Program-made: the position numbers and the translations under genes | The notes under the pieces: generated by a model | Databases searched by the model: none | What the model was told of the DNA's origin: nothing | What the model saw: the letters and a program-made list of their open reading frames with translations, nothing else | Assembly: GCF_000332335.1 (NCBI RefSeq) | Contig: NZ_KB235952.1 | Location: forward strand, 132,644 to 196,643 | Direction: 5' to 3' | DNA from: Kamptonema formosum PCC 10802 | GTDB lineage: Bacteria; Cyanobacteriota; Cyanobacteriia; Cyanobacteriales; Oscillatoriaceae | DNA length: 64,000 nt | Part shown: positions 43,727 to 53,091 of the stretch, one piece after another | Layout: every line of letters starts with the position of its first letter | Position numbering within the stretch: the stretch's first letter is position 1

Positions 43727-44136
43727 TCCTGAAAAATCCTCACATCAAAAACGTTGGAGCCGGCAGGCACTCAAGAGCTTGAAATTGGGCAGAATTGGAA
43801 TAGGCTGCCAGCTGCCAACCCCCGACAATAGTAAGCCAACTGGCTAGAACTTGCACGCGCGGAGCGGGCATCGGGCATGGGGAATTGGGCATCGGGCACC
43901 GGGGATGGGACATGGGGCATTGGGCGCGCCGCTCCTGCGGAGCCGCTTCGCATGCCGCACGCTCGCATTGAGCACAGCAGTCAATCCCCAATCCTCGCAC
44001 CCAGAATCCTTACATCCAAAATCCCGAGGGGGCCTAACCCCCAACCCCTAACAGACCGTTAAAATAAACCCAAATAAGATGGCTCAGCAGAACTGGCACA
44101 AACCAGGAGTCAGGGATCACCGCAGGGATAACTACC
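43727..44136. other. Intergenic region with heptamer repeats
   Basis: Divergent promoter region of the SpoIID-like gene and potA. GGGCATGGGGAATTGGGCAT-type repeats lie at 43868-43925. No gene is seen. Confidence 0.6.
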
Positions 44137-45267
44137 ATGTTTCAGACTGCTACGCACGACCGAAACGCCACCGCGACGGACACAGCTCTCGACGTTGAGC
44201 TGCGCAAAGTGTTCAAAGTCTTTAACGGCGAAACCGCTGTGCGAGGGGTGGACCTCGACATCCGGCGGGGCGAATTCTTCAGCATTCTCGGCCCATCCGG
44301 CTGCGGGAAAACCACCACACTGCGCTTAATCGCCGGGTTTGAGACGCCCTCAGCCGGAGAGCTGCTGATTCGGGGGCAGTCCATGACCCACATCCCCCCC
44401 TACCGCAGGCCGGTGAACACCGTATTTCAAAGCTACGCCCTGTTTGGCCACCTCAACGTCTGGGAAAACATCGCCTTCGGACTGCGGATCAAGCGCCAGG
44501 GCAAAGCAGAAATCGAAGATCGAGTCAGAGAAGCCCTCAAACTCGTGAAAATGGAAGCCTTCTCCCACCGGTTTCCCGCCTCCCTGTCAGGAGGGCAGCA
44601 GCAGCGCGTCGCCCTAGCGCGAGCCCTGGTCAACCGGCCCGCAGTGCTGTTGCTCGACGAGCCCCTCGGTGCCCTAGACCTCAAACTGCGCAAAGAAATG
44701 CAGGTAGAGCTGTCCAACCTGCACCAAGACCTGGGCCTGACCTTCGTCACCGTCACCCACGACCAGGAAGAGGCCATGTCCATGTCAGACCGGATTGCCG
44801 TGATGAACCACGGGCGCATCGAGCAAATTGGCACCCCCAGAGAGATTTACGAGCGCCCCAGAAGCCCCTTCGTCGCCGATTTTATCGGGGACACCAACCT
44901 CTTCAAAGGCCGGCTGGAAAGCTCTGACGGCTCAACCCTGCAAATATTCACCGACAGGAAGCTCAAGATTGTCGTCGGGCTCCAGGAACCCTGGAACGGC
45001 ACCGGCAGCGGGGAACAGATTGTCGTCAGCGTGCGCCCCGAGAAAATCCAGCTCAGCCTCTACCCGCCATCCGTGCCGGCCAACACCTTTGAAGGACGCC
45101 TGAAGCACGTCATGTACCTGGGCACCCACGTTCACTATCTAGTAGAGCTGCTCTCTGGGGACACCCTAACCGTCATGCAGCCCAATAGCGCCGGGAGTTT
45201 GCCAGACACGAACACTCCCATTTACGCCTCGTGGGCACCGGCAGACTGCATCGCCCTCAGCGCCTGA
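44137..45267 (+). CDS. potA: Polyamine-type ABC transporter ATP-binding protein
   Basis: PotA powers import of spermidine or putrescine. The 376-residue protein has Walker A GPSGCGKTT at about 52-60, Q-loop FQSYALFGHLNVWENIAFGL, signature LSGGQQQRVALARAL, Walker B LLLDEP with the D-loop GALD, and H-loop VTHDQEEAMSMSD. The C-terminal part (residues 250-376) is the TOBE/OB regulatory domain (VVSVRPEKIQLS). Length and domain order match PotA. It is the first gene of a cluster with three potD copies, potB and potC, all on the plus strand. Confidence 0.93.
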   Translation: MFQTATHDRNATATDTALDVELRKVFKVFNGETAVRGVDLDIRRGEFFSILGPSGCGKTTTLRLIAGFETPSAGELLIRGQSMTHIPPYRRPVNTVFQSYALFGHLNVWENIAFGLRIKRQGKAEIEDRVREALKLVKMEAFSHRFPASLSGGQQQRVALARALVNRPAVLLLDEPLGALDLKLRKEMQVELSNLHQDLGLTFVTVTHDQEEAMSMSDRIAVMNHGRIEQIGTPREIYERPRSPFVADFIGDTNLFKGRLESSDGSTLQIFTDRKLKIVVGLQEPWNGTGSGEQIVVSVRPEKIQLSLYPPSVPANTFEGRLKHVMYLGTHVHYLVELLSGDTLTVMQPNSAGSLPDTNTPIYASWAPADCIALSA

Positions 45268-45621
45268 CACCGGCTTTCAAAGCAGCCGGGATTTGGGGAT
45301 TTGGGGATTTGGGGATTGCTCCGACTCCCCCCTCTCCGGCGGGAATTGCGCCCGCTCTAGCCCGCGAGAAGCCCTGCCGGTGCCGCCGGGTGGGGAATCG
45401 CCTCCGGGAGTGCCGGTCAAGAAATCTCAGAAATCGGGTTTCTCTGTCTTTCTCAACAGAGAAAGCCAGTGTGTTAGCGCCGGTGTTAAGGCAAAACCTG
45501 GGAGCGCAACAATGGTTTTTGTGGTAAGATAGGAGCGCCAGACATTTCGGTGGCGAGCAACACATGCGAGCCGGCCCGCCCCTAGCAGGAAAGAGAATAT
45601 CCCTATCAAGAAGCAGTTAAG
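45268..45621. other. Intergenic region within the pot locus
   Basis: A GGATTTGGGGATTTGGGGAT repeat lies at about 45289-45318, and an imperfect hairpin around GAAATCGGGTTTCTCTG...TTTCTC at 45431-45463. No gene is seen. Confidence 0.5.
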
Positions 45622-46029
45622 ATGAAAATTCAGGGAGTAAAGGAATTTTTAGAAGAGCTGGAGTCGCACTGTCACTCAAAGGCAATCGCCACCTTTGCCG
45701 GCAGTGACGGCGATGGGTTTGTCATAGATATGGAACGCAAAGGCCATCAGGTGCGCTACGGTTACGAGCCGGGGGTGAGGGAACTGTTCGCCACAAAACT
45801 GGGCAGCCGGTGCGAGCCGGGAGGCTCTCTGGTCCTGCGGTCGTTCACATCAGAAACCGACCCCCTAACAAAATTGCCGGTTAAAGAATTGCGGGGCTAC
45901 ATTCTCCAGCGCGAAGGCAATCGCTTAGAATTTCAAAAACTCTCTCCAGAGATGATGTTTGCCTGCCAAAATACCGATGCCGAAACCGGCGAACCCCTGC
46001 CCCTAGAACAATCCGTGAGATACTGCTAG
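45622..46029 (+). CDS. Unknown 135-residue protein in the pot locus
   Basis: The protein begins MKIQGVKEFLEELESHCHSK and has an alpha/beta look (GDGFVIDMERKGHQVRYGYE; GGSLVLRSFTSETDPLTKLP; LRGYILQREGNRLEFQKLSP). I recognise no family. It lies between potA and the first potD copy, on the same strand, so it may be a regulator or accessory of the transporter, or an unrelated insertion. No signal peptide or membrane segment is present. Confidence 0.65.
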   Translation: MKIQGVKEFLEELESHCHSKAIATFAGSDGDGFVIDMERKGHQVRYGYEPGVRELFATKLGSRCEPGGSLVLRSFTSETDPLTKLPVKELRGYILQREGNRLEFQKLSPEMMFACQNTDAETGEPLPLEQSVRYC

Positions 46030-46175
46030 CATGACCTGAAACCTGCTGCCCAATCAACCTCTCAAAAACTCCAGCCTTGGCGTCCCCTCACGGGGGCGGT
46101 TCATTTAAAAGCATCCTCTCCCACACCGCCAACAGAAAATCCCTCGCTCCCCAATCCCTCACGCTCAAAAAAACA

Positions 46176-47294
46176 GTGCAGTTAACAGATTCAAACCACA
46201 CTCGGCTCAAACCTACGCGGCGTCAGTTCTTGCAGGCGTCAGCCGCCGCGATTTCAGGGATGGCGCTCTCCAGCTGCGGCTGGAGGCTGGGAAGAGTGCA
46301 GTCATCCCCCGGCCCCCTCCCGCCCAATAAAATGTACATCTACACTTGGGCGAACTATACCGATGACGAGCTGCTCAAGAGCTTCTCCGAGCAAACCGGC
46401 ATTGAGGTAATTGCCGACTTGTTTGGCTCCAATGAAGAAATGCTGGCGAAGATTCAAGCCGGCGGCAGCAGCGCCTACAGCATCATCTACCCTTCGGAGT
46501 ACATGGTGCGAAAGATGATCGAGCTGGACATGCTCGCCGAACTCGATCGCTCCCGCCTCCCCGTCATCAACCAGCTGTTCGAGCAATTCCAAAACCCTGA
46601 CTACGATCCGGGGAACCGCCACAGCGTGCCGGTGAGCTGGGGGACCACCGGCTTAATTTACAACACCGAAAAGTTGAAACAGGCTCCCGAAGATTGGGAC
46701 TACCTGTGGGAGTACCAGAAGGTCCTGTCGCGGCGCATGACCCTGGTAGAAGATGTCCGGGAAGTCATGGGCGCGGTGCTGCGGATGTTGGGACACTCGT
46801 ACAACTCCACCGATCCCAAAGAAATCCAGCAGGCGTATGAGAAGTTAAAAGCGCTCAAGCCGGCAATCGCCTCCTTCACCACCGACGCCTGGCGTCCGCA
46901 AATATTGACCGGCGACCTGTTGCTGGCGATGTGTTACTCTTCCGACGCCAACGAACTTATCGAAGAAGACGACAAGTTTCAGTACGTGCTGCCCAAAAGT
47001 GGGTCTTCCGTGTGGACAGACACGCTGGTTATCCCCAAATTTGCCCCCAACCCACAGGGAGCTTATGCCTGGATAAACTTTGTCTTGCAGCCGTCCGTAT
47101 CAGCCGGGCTCTGCGAGCGATTGAGCTTCGCCACCCCCAGTCGCGCCGCTTTCGAGGTATTGCCCGAAGAAATCCGCACCAATACCAGCTTGTTTCCGCC
47201 AGAGTCAGCCCTGAAAAATTGCGAAAGCATTGCGCCGGTGGGGGACGCCACAGAACTTTACGAGAGGTTGTGGACGCAATTGACTAGCACATAA
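46176..47294 (+). CDS. potD: Spermidine/putrescine-binding protein, copy 1
   Basis: This is a periplasmic substrate-binding lipoprotein of 372 residues from GTG 46176. A twin-arginine motif RRQFLQASAAA and lipobox LSSC follow the start, as in the two later copies, suggesting Tat export. The core motifs are MYIYTWANYTDDELLKSFSE, GSNEEMLAKIQAG, YSIIYPSEYMV, YDPGNRHSVPVSWGTTGLIY and MCYSSDANELI. The copy is the most divergent of the three at the C-terminus (LYERLWTQLTS). A TTG at 46077 would add 33 unlikely residues. Next is potB, 138 bases downstream. Confidence 0.9.
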   Translation: MQLTDSNHTRLKPTRRQFLQASAAAISGMALSSCGWRLGRVQSSPGPLPPNKMYIYTWANYTDDELLKSFSEQTGIEVIADLFGSNEEMLAKIQAGGSSAYSIIYPSEYMVRKMIELDMLAELDRSRLPVINQLFEQFQNPDYDPGNRHSVPVSWGTTGLIYNTEKLKQAPEDWDYLWEYQKVLSRRMTLVEDVREVMGAVLRMLGHSYNSTDPKEIQQAYEKLKALKPAIASFTTDAWRPQILTGDLLLAMCYSSDANELIEEDDKFQYVLPKSGSSVWTDTLVIPKFAPNPQGAYAWINFVLQPSVSAGLCERLSFATPSRAAFEVLPEEIRTNTSLFPPESALKNCESIAPVGDATELYERLWTQLTST

Positions 47295-47334
47295 ACTGGC
47301 ATTTGTCAATGGAGCGTGGGGCAAAACAATCAAT

Positions 47335-47424
47335 CCCCAATCCCCAATCCAAAATCCAAAATCCAAAATCCAAAATCCCAAATCCAAAATCCCAAATCCA
47401 AAATCCCAAATCCAAAATCCAAGG
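47335..47424. repeat. CCAAAAT heptamer array before potB
   Basis: The units are CCCAATC, CAAAATC and CAAAATCC. The array stays open in the potB frame and would encode NPKSKIQ-type repeats if an upstream start were used. Confidence 0.88.
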
Positions 47425-47432
47425 GTAAACCC

Positions 47433-48341
47433 GTGTCTGTATCCACCAAAACATCCCTCCCCCCAAGCCCACAGTCTCAGCCCGACGTCCGCCGGCTGGG
47501 GTCAAAACTGTTGGGCCCTCTGGTATTGCTTGGCCCAGCCGGCCTGTGGTTGCTGCTGTTGCTGGTGGTGCCAACCCTAATCATTTTTGAGCTGAGTTTG
47601 GTGCCCAATATCAAACCCGGAGATTTAGTAATTCCTTCGGGAATCGAGAACTACCTGCGGGTGTTCGAGCCGATCAAAGTGCAGGTGATGGGGCGTTCGC
47701 TGTTCTTTTCCACCGGCACCACGGCGCTGTGTTTGCTCTTGGGCTTTCCAGTCGCCTACTGGATTGCCCTCAACTCCCCCAAGAAGTGGCGGAATTTGCT
47801 GTTGCTCGGCTTCGTCCTGCCTTTGTGGACATCCTCCCTGCTGCGCTCCTACGCTTGGATTACCATTTTGCGCCCCACCGGCGTCCTCAACACCGTCCTC
47901 ACCACCCTGGGACTGCCGGCGCTGGATTTGCTCAACCGCAGCAGTGCCGTGCTGATTGGCATGAGCTACAGCTACCTCCCCTACATGGTTTTAATTCTGT
48001 ACGCCTCCCTGGAAAAGCTGGACAAGCGCTTGCTGGAAGCCTCCGCCGACCTGGGAGCCAATCCGGTAGAGACCTTCTGGAAAGTCACCGTCCCCCAAAC
48101 CCTGCCGGGAATTGCCGCCGGCTCCCTGCTGGTGTTCATCAACGTCATGGGAGATTTTGTCGATCCGGAATTGCTCGGTGGCGCATCCAGCATGACCGCC
48201 GCCCGTTTGATTTACAATCAGTTTCTGGGAGCCACTCAAAACTGGGGCTTTGGCTCAGCCCTGAGCATGGTTTTGATTCTGTTCGTCAGTATTGCCATCG
48301 CCCTGTTAATTCGGTTTGGCGAGGCACCCCCCAAGCGCTAA
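47433..48341 (+). CDS. potB: Polyamine ABC transporter permease
   Basis: This 302-residue protein (from GTG 47433) has six membrane helices, beginning LVLLGPAGLWLLLLLVVPTL. The EAA loop typical of the inner-membrane component is LLEASADLGANPVETFWKVT followed by VPQTLPGIAAGS. It resembles PotB of spermidine/putrescine transporters. An upstream start could add about 39 residues made of NPKSK-type repeats, encoded by the heptamer array; I regard that as non-coding. It lies between potD copies 1 and 2, and is predicted to pair with PotC at 51165. Confidence 0.9.
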   Translation: MSVSTKTSLPPSPQSQPDVRRLGSKLLGPLVLLGPAGLWLLLLLVVPTLIIFELSLVPNIKPGDLVIPSGIENYLRVFEPIKVQVMGRSLFFSTGTTALCLLLGFPVAYWIALNSPKKWRNLLLLGFVLPLWTSSLLRSYAWITILRPTGVLNTVLTTLGLPALDLLNRSSAVLIGMSYSYLPYMVLILYASLEKLDKRLLEASADLGANPVETFWKVTVPQTLPGIAAGSLLVFINVMGDFVDPELLGGASSMTAARLIYNQFLGATQNWGFGSALSMVLILFVSIAIALLIRFGEAPPKR

Positions 48342-48520
48342 AACATCTAGGTTGCATTAAACCCTCTCATTCTGCAGGTTTGGGGCAGGAGATACGCGAC
48401 TTTTATCATCTGAATGTACGGGAATTTAACTTAATTTAGACAGGAGATTGTTGTGCAAAATAAAAGCATATTAATTGGCTGGGTGGCCATCCGGGACAGG
48501 CTCGCCGAAAGGCAAAACCC

Positions 48521-49648
48521 ATGAGAGCGAATCGGATCGGAACATTCGTCAGCCGGCGGACGCGGCGGAGATTCTTGCAAACCTCAGCGGTGGCATTCTT
48601 AGCTGCGACGCTCTCGAATTGCGGCTGGAAGCTGGGTGAAGTGGGCGAGAAAAAGTGTGAGCCGCCGGCAGGGAAAAGCAACAAACTTTACCTTTTCACT
48701 TGGACGAGCTACAGCGATGACGACTTGCTCAATAACTTCAGGAAAGCAACCGGCATCGAAGTGAGCGCCAATATTTACGATTCTAACGAAGAGATGCTCG
48801 CGAAGATGCAAGCCGGCGGAGGGGCTGACTACAGCGTCATCTACCCGTCCGACTATATGGTCATCCAGATGGCAGAATCAAAACTGCTCAGGCCACTGGA
48901 TGGCTCTCAACTGACCGGCTTGGAAAACCTGCTGCCAAAATTCCAGAATCCCGTCTACGATCCGGGGAACCGCTATAGCGTGCCCTTCAGCTGGGGGACA
49001 ACCGGCTTTATTTACAACCCCGCCAAACTGGAGTCCGAACCAGAAGACTGGGACTATCTCTGGAAACACCAAAAGCAGCTGCACCGGCGGATGACACTGC
49101 TCAATGACATGCGCGAGGTGATGGGCGCGGCGCTGCGGATGCTGGGCTATTCCTACAACTCGACAAATGCCCAGCAAATCAAAGAAGCTTACCAGCAATT
49201 AAAGATCCTCAAACCGTCCGTCGCCTCCTTCACCTCCGACTCGTGGCGCAGCCAAATTTTGACCGGAGACTTAGTGCTGGCGATGTGCTATTCCTCCGAT
49301 GCCAACGAAGTCATCAAAGAAAACCCCAAATTCAAATATGTCGTGCCCCGCAGTGGCAGCTCCCTGTGGACTGACACCCTCGCCATCCCGCAGTGCGCTC
49401 CCAATCCCACCGCTGCTTATGCCTGGATAGATTACATGATGCAGCCGGAAGTAGCCGCCGCCATCTGCCAGCGCCTCAGCTTCCCAACCGCCAATCGCGC
49501 CGCCTACAATATTCTGCCTGATAGCGTGCGCAACAATGCCATAATGTTTGCGCCAGACTCTATAATTGCCGAGTGCGAGAGCATCGCGCCGGTGTGGGAA
49601 TTTAGCGCAATTTACGACCGCTACTGGACGGAATTGACCAGCGGCTAA
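48521..49648 (+). CDS. potD: Spermidine/putrescine-binding protein, copy 2
   Basis: This 375-residue lipoprotein has Tat motif RRRFLQTSAVAFLAATLSNC with the lipobox Cys. It shares KLYLFTWTSYSDDDLLNNFR, YDSNEEMLAKMQAGG, YDPGNRYSVPFSWGTTGFIY and AMCYSSDANEVI with the other copies. It is closest to copy 3 over RRMTLLNDMREVMGAALRML and the C-terminus FSAIYDRYWTELTSG, which are almost identical in the two genes, implying recent duplication or gene conversion. Differences concentrate in ligand-cleft-facing segments, so the copies may bind different polyamines; that is inference. Confidence 0.92.
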   Translation: MRANRIGTFVSRRTRRRFLQTSAVAFLAATLSNCGWKLGEVGEKKCEPPAGKSNKLYLFTWTSYSDDDLLNNFRKATGIEVSANIYDSNEEMLAKMQAGGGADYSVIYPSDYMVIQMAESKLLRPLDGSQLTGLENLLPKFQNPVYDPGNRYSVPFSWGTTGFIYNPAKLESEPEDWDYLWKHQKQLHRRMTLLNDMREVMGAALRMLGYSYNSTNAQQIKEAYQQLKILKPSVASFTSDSWRSQILTGDLVLAMCYSSDANEVIKENPKFKYVVPRSGSSLWTDTLAIPQCAPNPTAAYAWIDYMMQPEVAAAICQRLSFPTANRAAYNILPDSVRNNAIMFAPDSIIAECESIAPVWEFSAIYDRYWTELTSG

Positions 49649-49731
49649 TACCAATTTTGGATTTTAGATTTTGGATTTTGGATTGCTCCTACAGCGGGCA
49701 TCAAGTAGGTTTCCCTGTGCGGGAAAAATAC

Positions 49732-49956
49732 TATAGCAGTAGGCACTTAGGTTAGGACAAGGAGTTTAACATGATGTAGGGGCGGGTTCACCCACAACCT
49801 GTGCCAGACAGCTACAACACCGATAAACCCGCCCCTAACCTCTGATATAGCAGCAGATCCTATTGGGCCATAGCGTGTCCTAACCAATATGCCTACTGCT
49901 ATAGAGACGTAGGGCCCTAAAGGTTTAATGTCCTAATCTAAGTGGCTACTGGTATA
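49732..49956. mobile_element. Composite MITE-like element between potD copies 2 and 3
   Basis: The outer left end TATAGCAGTAGGCACTTAGG is at 49732 and the outer right end CTAAGTGGCTACTGGTATA at 49938-49956. Inside lies a complete short copy, 49846-49903, with its own ends TATAGCAGCAG and CTACTGCTATA. One element therefore sits in another (copy 7). Confidence 0.75.
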
Positions 49957-50005
49957 ACATAAAAATTATTTGCCTCCCACACCGGCACGGCAAAAGGCAA
50001 AACCC

Positions 50006-51127
50006 ATGAGTGCGAATCCGGCAAGACAGTCCCCAAACCGGCTCCCACGGCGGAGATTCTTACAAACTTCAGGGCTGGCATTCTTGAGTGCGGCGCTCTC
50101 AAATTGCGGCTGGAGGCTGGCCAAAGTGCGCCCGCCAGCAGCGGGCCAAAGTCAAGACAAAACACTTTACATCTATGGTTGGCTCGCCTACCTCGATCCG
50201 GTTTGGGTTGACAGTTTTATCAAAGAAACCGGCATAGAAGTAGTTGCGAATACTTATGATTCCAACGAGTCAATGCTGGCCAAACTGCAGGCTCAAGGAG
50301 GTGGGGACTATAGCATCATCTACCCGTCTGATTATATGGTCAGCCAGATGGTAAAATTAGACATGCTCAGCGAACTGGATCGCTCCCAAGTGACCGGCTG
50401 GGAAAATCTTTTCCCCAAATTCCAGAATCCCGCCTACGATCCGGGAAACCGCTACAGTTTACCCTTGAGCTGGGGGACAACAGGCTTAATTTACAACCCC
50501 GCCAAAGTCAGCCCGCCACCAGAAGACTGGGATTATCTCTGGAAATACCAAAAGCAGCTGCACCGGCGGATGACGCTGCTCAATGACATGCGGGAGGTGA
50601 TGGGCGCGGCGCTGCGGATGCTAGGCTATTCCTACAATTCCACAGATCCCCAGCAACTGAAAGAGGCGTATGAGCAGCTAAAAGCCCTCAAGCCGGCAAT
50701 TGCCGCCTTTACCTCCGACGGTTGGCCAAGTCAAATTATCACGGGAGACTTAGTGCTGGCAATGTGCTATTCCTCCGATGCTTTCGACGCGATTAAAGTA
50801 AACCCGACATTGAAGTATGCTGTTCCCCGCAGCGGCACCTCCCTGTGGACAGACACGGCAGCCATGCTCAAATTTCCTGCAAATCCCGCAGCTGCCTTGG
50901 CTTGGCTAAACCACATGCTGAAACCGGAGGTAGCCGCCTTGATATGCCAGCGCAGCAACTTAGCAACTGCCAATCGCGCCGCCTACAATAGGCTGCCCGA
51001 TCGCCTGCGCAAGAATCCCATAATATTTCCGCCAGACTCCCTGATTGCCAAGTGCGAAAGCATCGCGCCGGTGTGGGAATTTAGCGCAATTTACGACCGC
51101 TACTGGACGGAATTGACCAGCAGCTAG
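50006..51127 (+). CDS. potD: Spermidine/putrescine-binding protein, copy 3
   Basis: This 373-residue lipoprotein starts at ATG 50006 (MSANPARQSPNRLPRRRFLQ) with Tat motif and lipobox LSNCGW; a GTG or other start 36 bases upstream at 49970 is less likely. It keeps TLYIYGWLAYLDPVWVDSFI, YDSNESMLAKLQAQGGGDYS, YDPGNRYSLPLSWGTTGLIY and MCYSSDAFDAI. It differs from the other copies at several positions in the first lobe (GWLAYLDPVW against TWTSYSDDDL), where polyamine-binding residues lie, so ligand specificity may differ. It is 38 bases upstream of potC. Confidence 0.92.
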   Translation: MSANPARQSPNRLPRRRFLQTSGLAFLSAALSNCGWRLAKVRPPAAGQSQDKTLYIYGWLAYLDPVWVDSFIKETGIEVVANTYDSNESMLAKLQAQGGGDYSIIYPSDYMVSQMVKLDMLSELDRSQVTGWENLFPKFQNPAYDPGNRYSLPLSWGTTGLIYNPAKVSPPPEDWDYLWKYQKQLHRRMTLLNDMREVMGAALRMLGYSYNSTDPQQLKEAYEQLKALKPAIAAFTSDGWPSQIITGDLVLAMCYSSDAFDAIKVNPTLKYAVPRSGTSLWTDTAAMLKFPANPAAALAWLNHMLKPEVAALICQRSNLATANRAAYNRLPDRLRKNPIIFPPDSLIAKCESIAPVWEFSAIYDRYWTELTSS

Positions 51128-51164
51128 GCCATTTTTTACCCTAACAACTAGACCCTCAAATGGC

Positions 51165-52010
51165 ATGACAAACACGGTGAGCGATCGACAGGAGGACATT
51201 TCAATCAATATGCTGAAGTCCAAAGATAAACCCCGCCTGTCCTGGCAGGTGATATTTGTCGGGGTGATGTACTTTTTCATGTACCTGCCGATTTTCGTGC
51301 TGACAGTTTACAGCGTCAACCAGTCTCCCTACAGCGCCGGTTGGGAGGGGTTTACCGTAAATTGGTATCTCAAACTTTTCAGCGACAAGCGGATTTTAAC
51401 CGCGCTGCAAAACAGCTTGACCGTAGCTTTGAGTGCGGTTGCCATCTCAGCCGTTCTCGGCACCTTGATGGCGGTAGGCTTGGCGAAGTTTCAGTTTCGC
51501 GGCAAAAGCTTGTATCTGGGCATGTCCTACCTGCCGCTGATTATTCCAGATATTGCCATCGCCGTGGCGACGCTGGTTTTTCTAGCCGCACTGCAAATCC
51601 GCTTGAGCCTGTGGACAATTGTAGCGGCGCACATCGTCTTCTGCCTCGCCTATATCGGGCTGGTGGTTTCGACGCGACTGGCGGATTTAAACCCGTATTT
51701 AGAGGAAGCCGCCCTCGATTTGGGGGCGACGCCGGTGCAGGCTTTCACACAAGTTTTGCTGCCCCAGCTGATGCCCGGAATTATCTCCGGCTGTCTTTTG
51801 GCGTTTGTGCTGAGCATGGATGACTTTTTGATAGCCAGCTTTACCGCCGGCACCGGCGCGACAACCCTGCCAATGGAAATTTTCAGCCGCATCCGCACGG
51901 GGGTAAAACCAGATATTAACGCTTTAAGTGTGATTCTGATTCTGGTGTCAGGAAGTTTGGCTTTTGTGGCGGAGTACCTGCGCTATCAAGGGGAGAAGAG
52001 CAGGGGTTAA
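51165..52010 (+). CDS. potC: Polyamine ABC transporter permease
   Basis: This 281-residue protein has six membrane helices (VIFVGVMYFFMYLPIFVLTV at the start) and an EAA loop (YLEEAALDLGATPVQAFTQV then LLPQLMPGIISG), matching PotC, the partner of PotB. ATG 51165 is used; an in-frame ATG 51210 (MLKSKDKPRLSW) lies 14 bases after AGGAGG and is an alternative. The C-terminus (VILILVSGSLAFVAEYLRYQ) is in the inner membrane. A strong palindrome ends the transcript. Confidence 0.92.
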   Translation: MTNTVSDRQEDISINMLKSKDKPRLSWQVIFVGVMYFFMYLPIFVLTVYSVNQSPYSAGWEGFTVNWYLKLFSDKRILTALQNSLTVALSAVAISAVLGTLMAVGLAKFQFRGKSLYLGMSYLPLIIPDIAIAVATLVFLAALQIRLSLWTIVAAHIVFCLAYIGLVVSTRLADLNPYLEEAALDLGATPVQAFTQVLLPQLMPGIISGCLLAFVLSMDDFLIASFTAGTGATTLPMEIFSRIRTGVKPDINALSVILILVSGSLAFVAEYLRYQGEKSRG

Positions 52011-52063
52011 ACAGAAACAGCCGCCCCCGTGAAGCAACGCCAATGCGCAACTGCGCTTGAGCC

Positions 52064-52098
52064 CAGAAACCCGGTTTCTTTAAGAAACCGGGTTTCTG
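52064..52098. terminator. Palindrome between potC and DUF1517
   Basis: CAGAAACCCGGTTTCTT, one T, then its exact inverse. The AGAAACCCGGTTTCT motif is a widespread cyanobacterial repeat and suits a two-way terminator between convergent genes. Confidence 0.7.
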
Positions 52099-52125
52099 AA
52101 ATTTGGCTAGTGCTATTAGGGATAG

Positions 52126-53091
52126 CTACACTAATTTCAGGTTGGGGTACTCGGCGATCATGTCGTCAGAAGTGAGGGTGTCACCGGCAGCTTGGGGGGT
52201 CCAGAGCACCTCGACTGCCAGCAGCTGTTCGCCGGAGATGCCGCCCATCTGGCGCAGGGCTTGACGCAAGTCGTCTGTGCTGTTAAGAGCGGGGAGTTTG
52301 AGTTCGCCAAGGGTGCCGGCGATAATTGTTACAACAATATACTCGCCCGGCGCTTGACTCAACTCGATTTTGCCCGCCTCCAAGCCGTCGCTGTCTCCCA
52401 CCGGCAAGTAGGTTTTGCCGTTACCCTGCCGCAATTGGCTGTTGACGTTGGAGAGCGTTTCCTCGCTAAACTTGCTGCGTTCGGCGAGGGAGAGCTGGTT
52501 GAATTTGGCTTCGGCAGATTGCAAGCGCATCTGGTGGGATTCTCCACCGGCATAGACCCAGTATTGCGGGTGGCGCAGCAGGGCTAGCGCTGCTTCTTGC
52601 AGGACATGAGCCCGACCGGCAGCGGTGCCGGTGTCCGCTCTTTCCGCTAGCTCGTCGAGTTCAGCTTGCAGCTCTCGCGCTCGAGCCAGCAGCCCCACTT
52701 GCAGTCTGGCGACGGAAACCGTAGGGTTGCTGTATCCGAGTTCATCTGTGGCTTCACCGGCACCCCGGAAAGCTTGGGTGAGGAAGCCGGCGATAGCGAG
52801 GAAAATCAGGATAGAGAACAAACCCCCGCCTCCCCAAAAGAAGGGAATCAGGAAGGGAAAGCCAATTCCCCCGCCCGGGTAGTAGCCGCCGCCATATCCG
52901 CCTCCCGGGGCATAGGTGCGGGGAGAGGAGTAGGTGCGGCTCGGCGCATGGAAGGAACCGCCGCCAATCCGCCCGCCGGTGCGTGCGGCATAAGCTGTGC
53001 CGGCGTTACCGAAGGACAGGGCGACAGCCAGTCCGATCGCCAGCAGAGATTTTAACAGGGGTTTAATTGACAGAGGGAATTTTTTATGCAT
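52126..53091 (-). CDS. DUF1517-family membrane protein
   Basis: This 321-residue protein has a signal peptide (LLAIGLAVALSFGNAGTAYA). A Gly/Tyr/Ser/Pro-rich stretch contains RIGGGSFHAPSRTYSSPRTY and GGGYGGGYYPGGG. One membrane segment FSILIFLAIAGFLTQAFRGA follows, then a soluble domain of about 210 residues starting NPTVSVARLQVGLLARAREL. The DUF1517 family occurs in cyanobacteria and plastids. The C-terminal part (EYIVVTIIAGTLGELKLPAL; LLAVEVLWTPQAAGDTLTSD) is characteristic. Function is unknown; a thylakoid or envelope location is likely. Confidence 0.9.
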   Translation of the reverse strand: MHKKFPLSIKPLLKSLLAIGLAVALSFGNAGTAYAARTGGRIGGGSFHAPSRTYSSPRTYAPGGGYGGGYYPGGGIGFPFLIPFFWGGGGLFSILIFLAIAGFLTQAFRGAGEATDELGYSNPTVSVARLQVGLLARARELQAELDELAERADTGTAAGRAHVLQEAALALLRHPQYWVYAGGESHQMRLQSAEAKFNQLSLAERSKFSEETLSNVNSQLRQGNGKTYLPVGDSDGLEAGKIELSQAPGEYIVVTIIAGTLGELKLPALNSTDDLRQALRQMGGISGEQLLAVEVLWTPQAAGDTLTSDDMIAEYPNLKLV

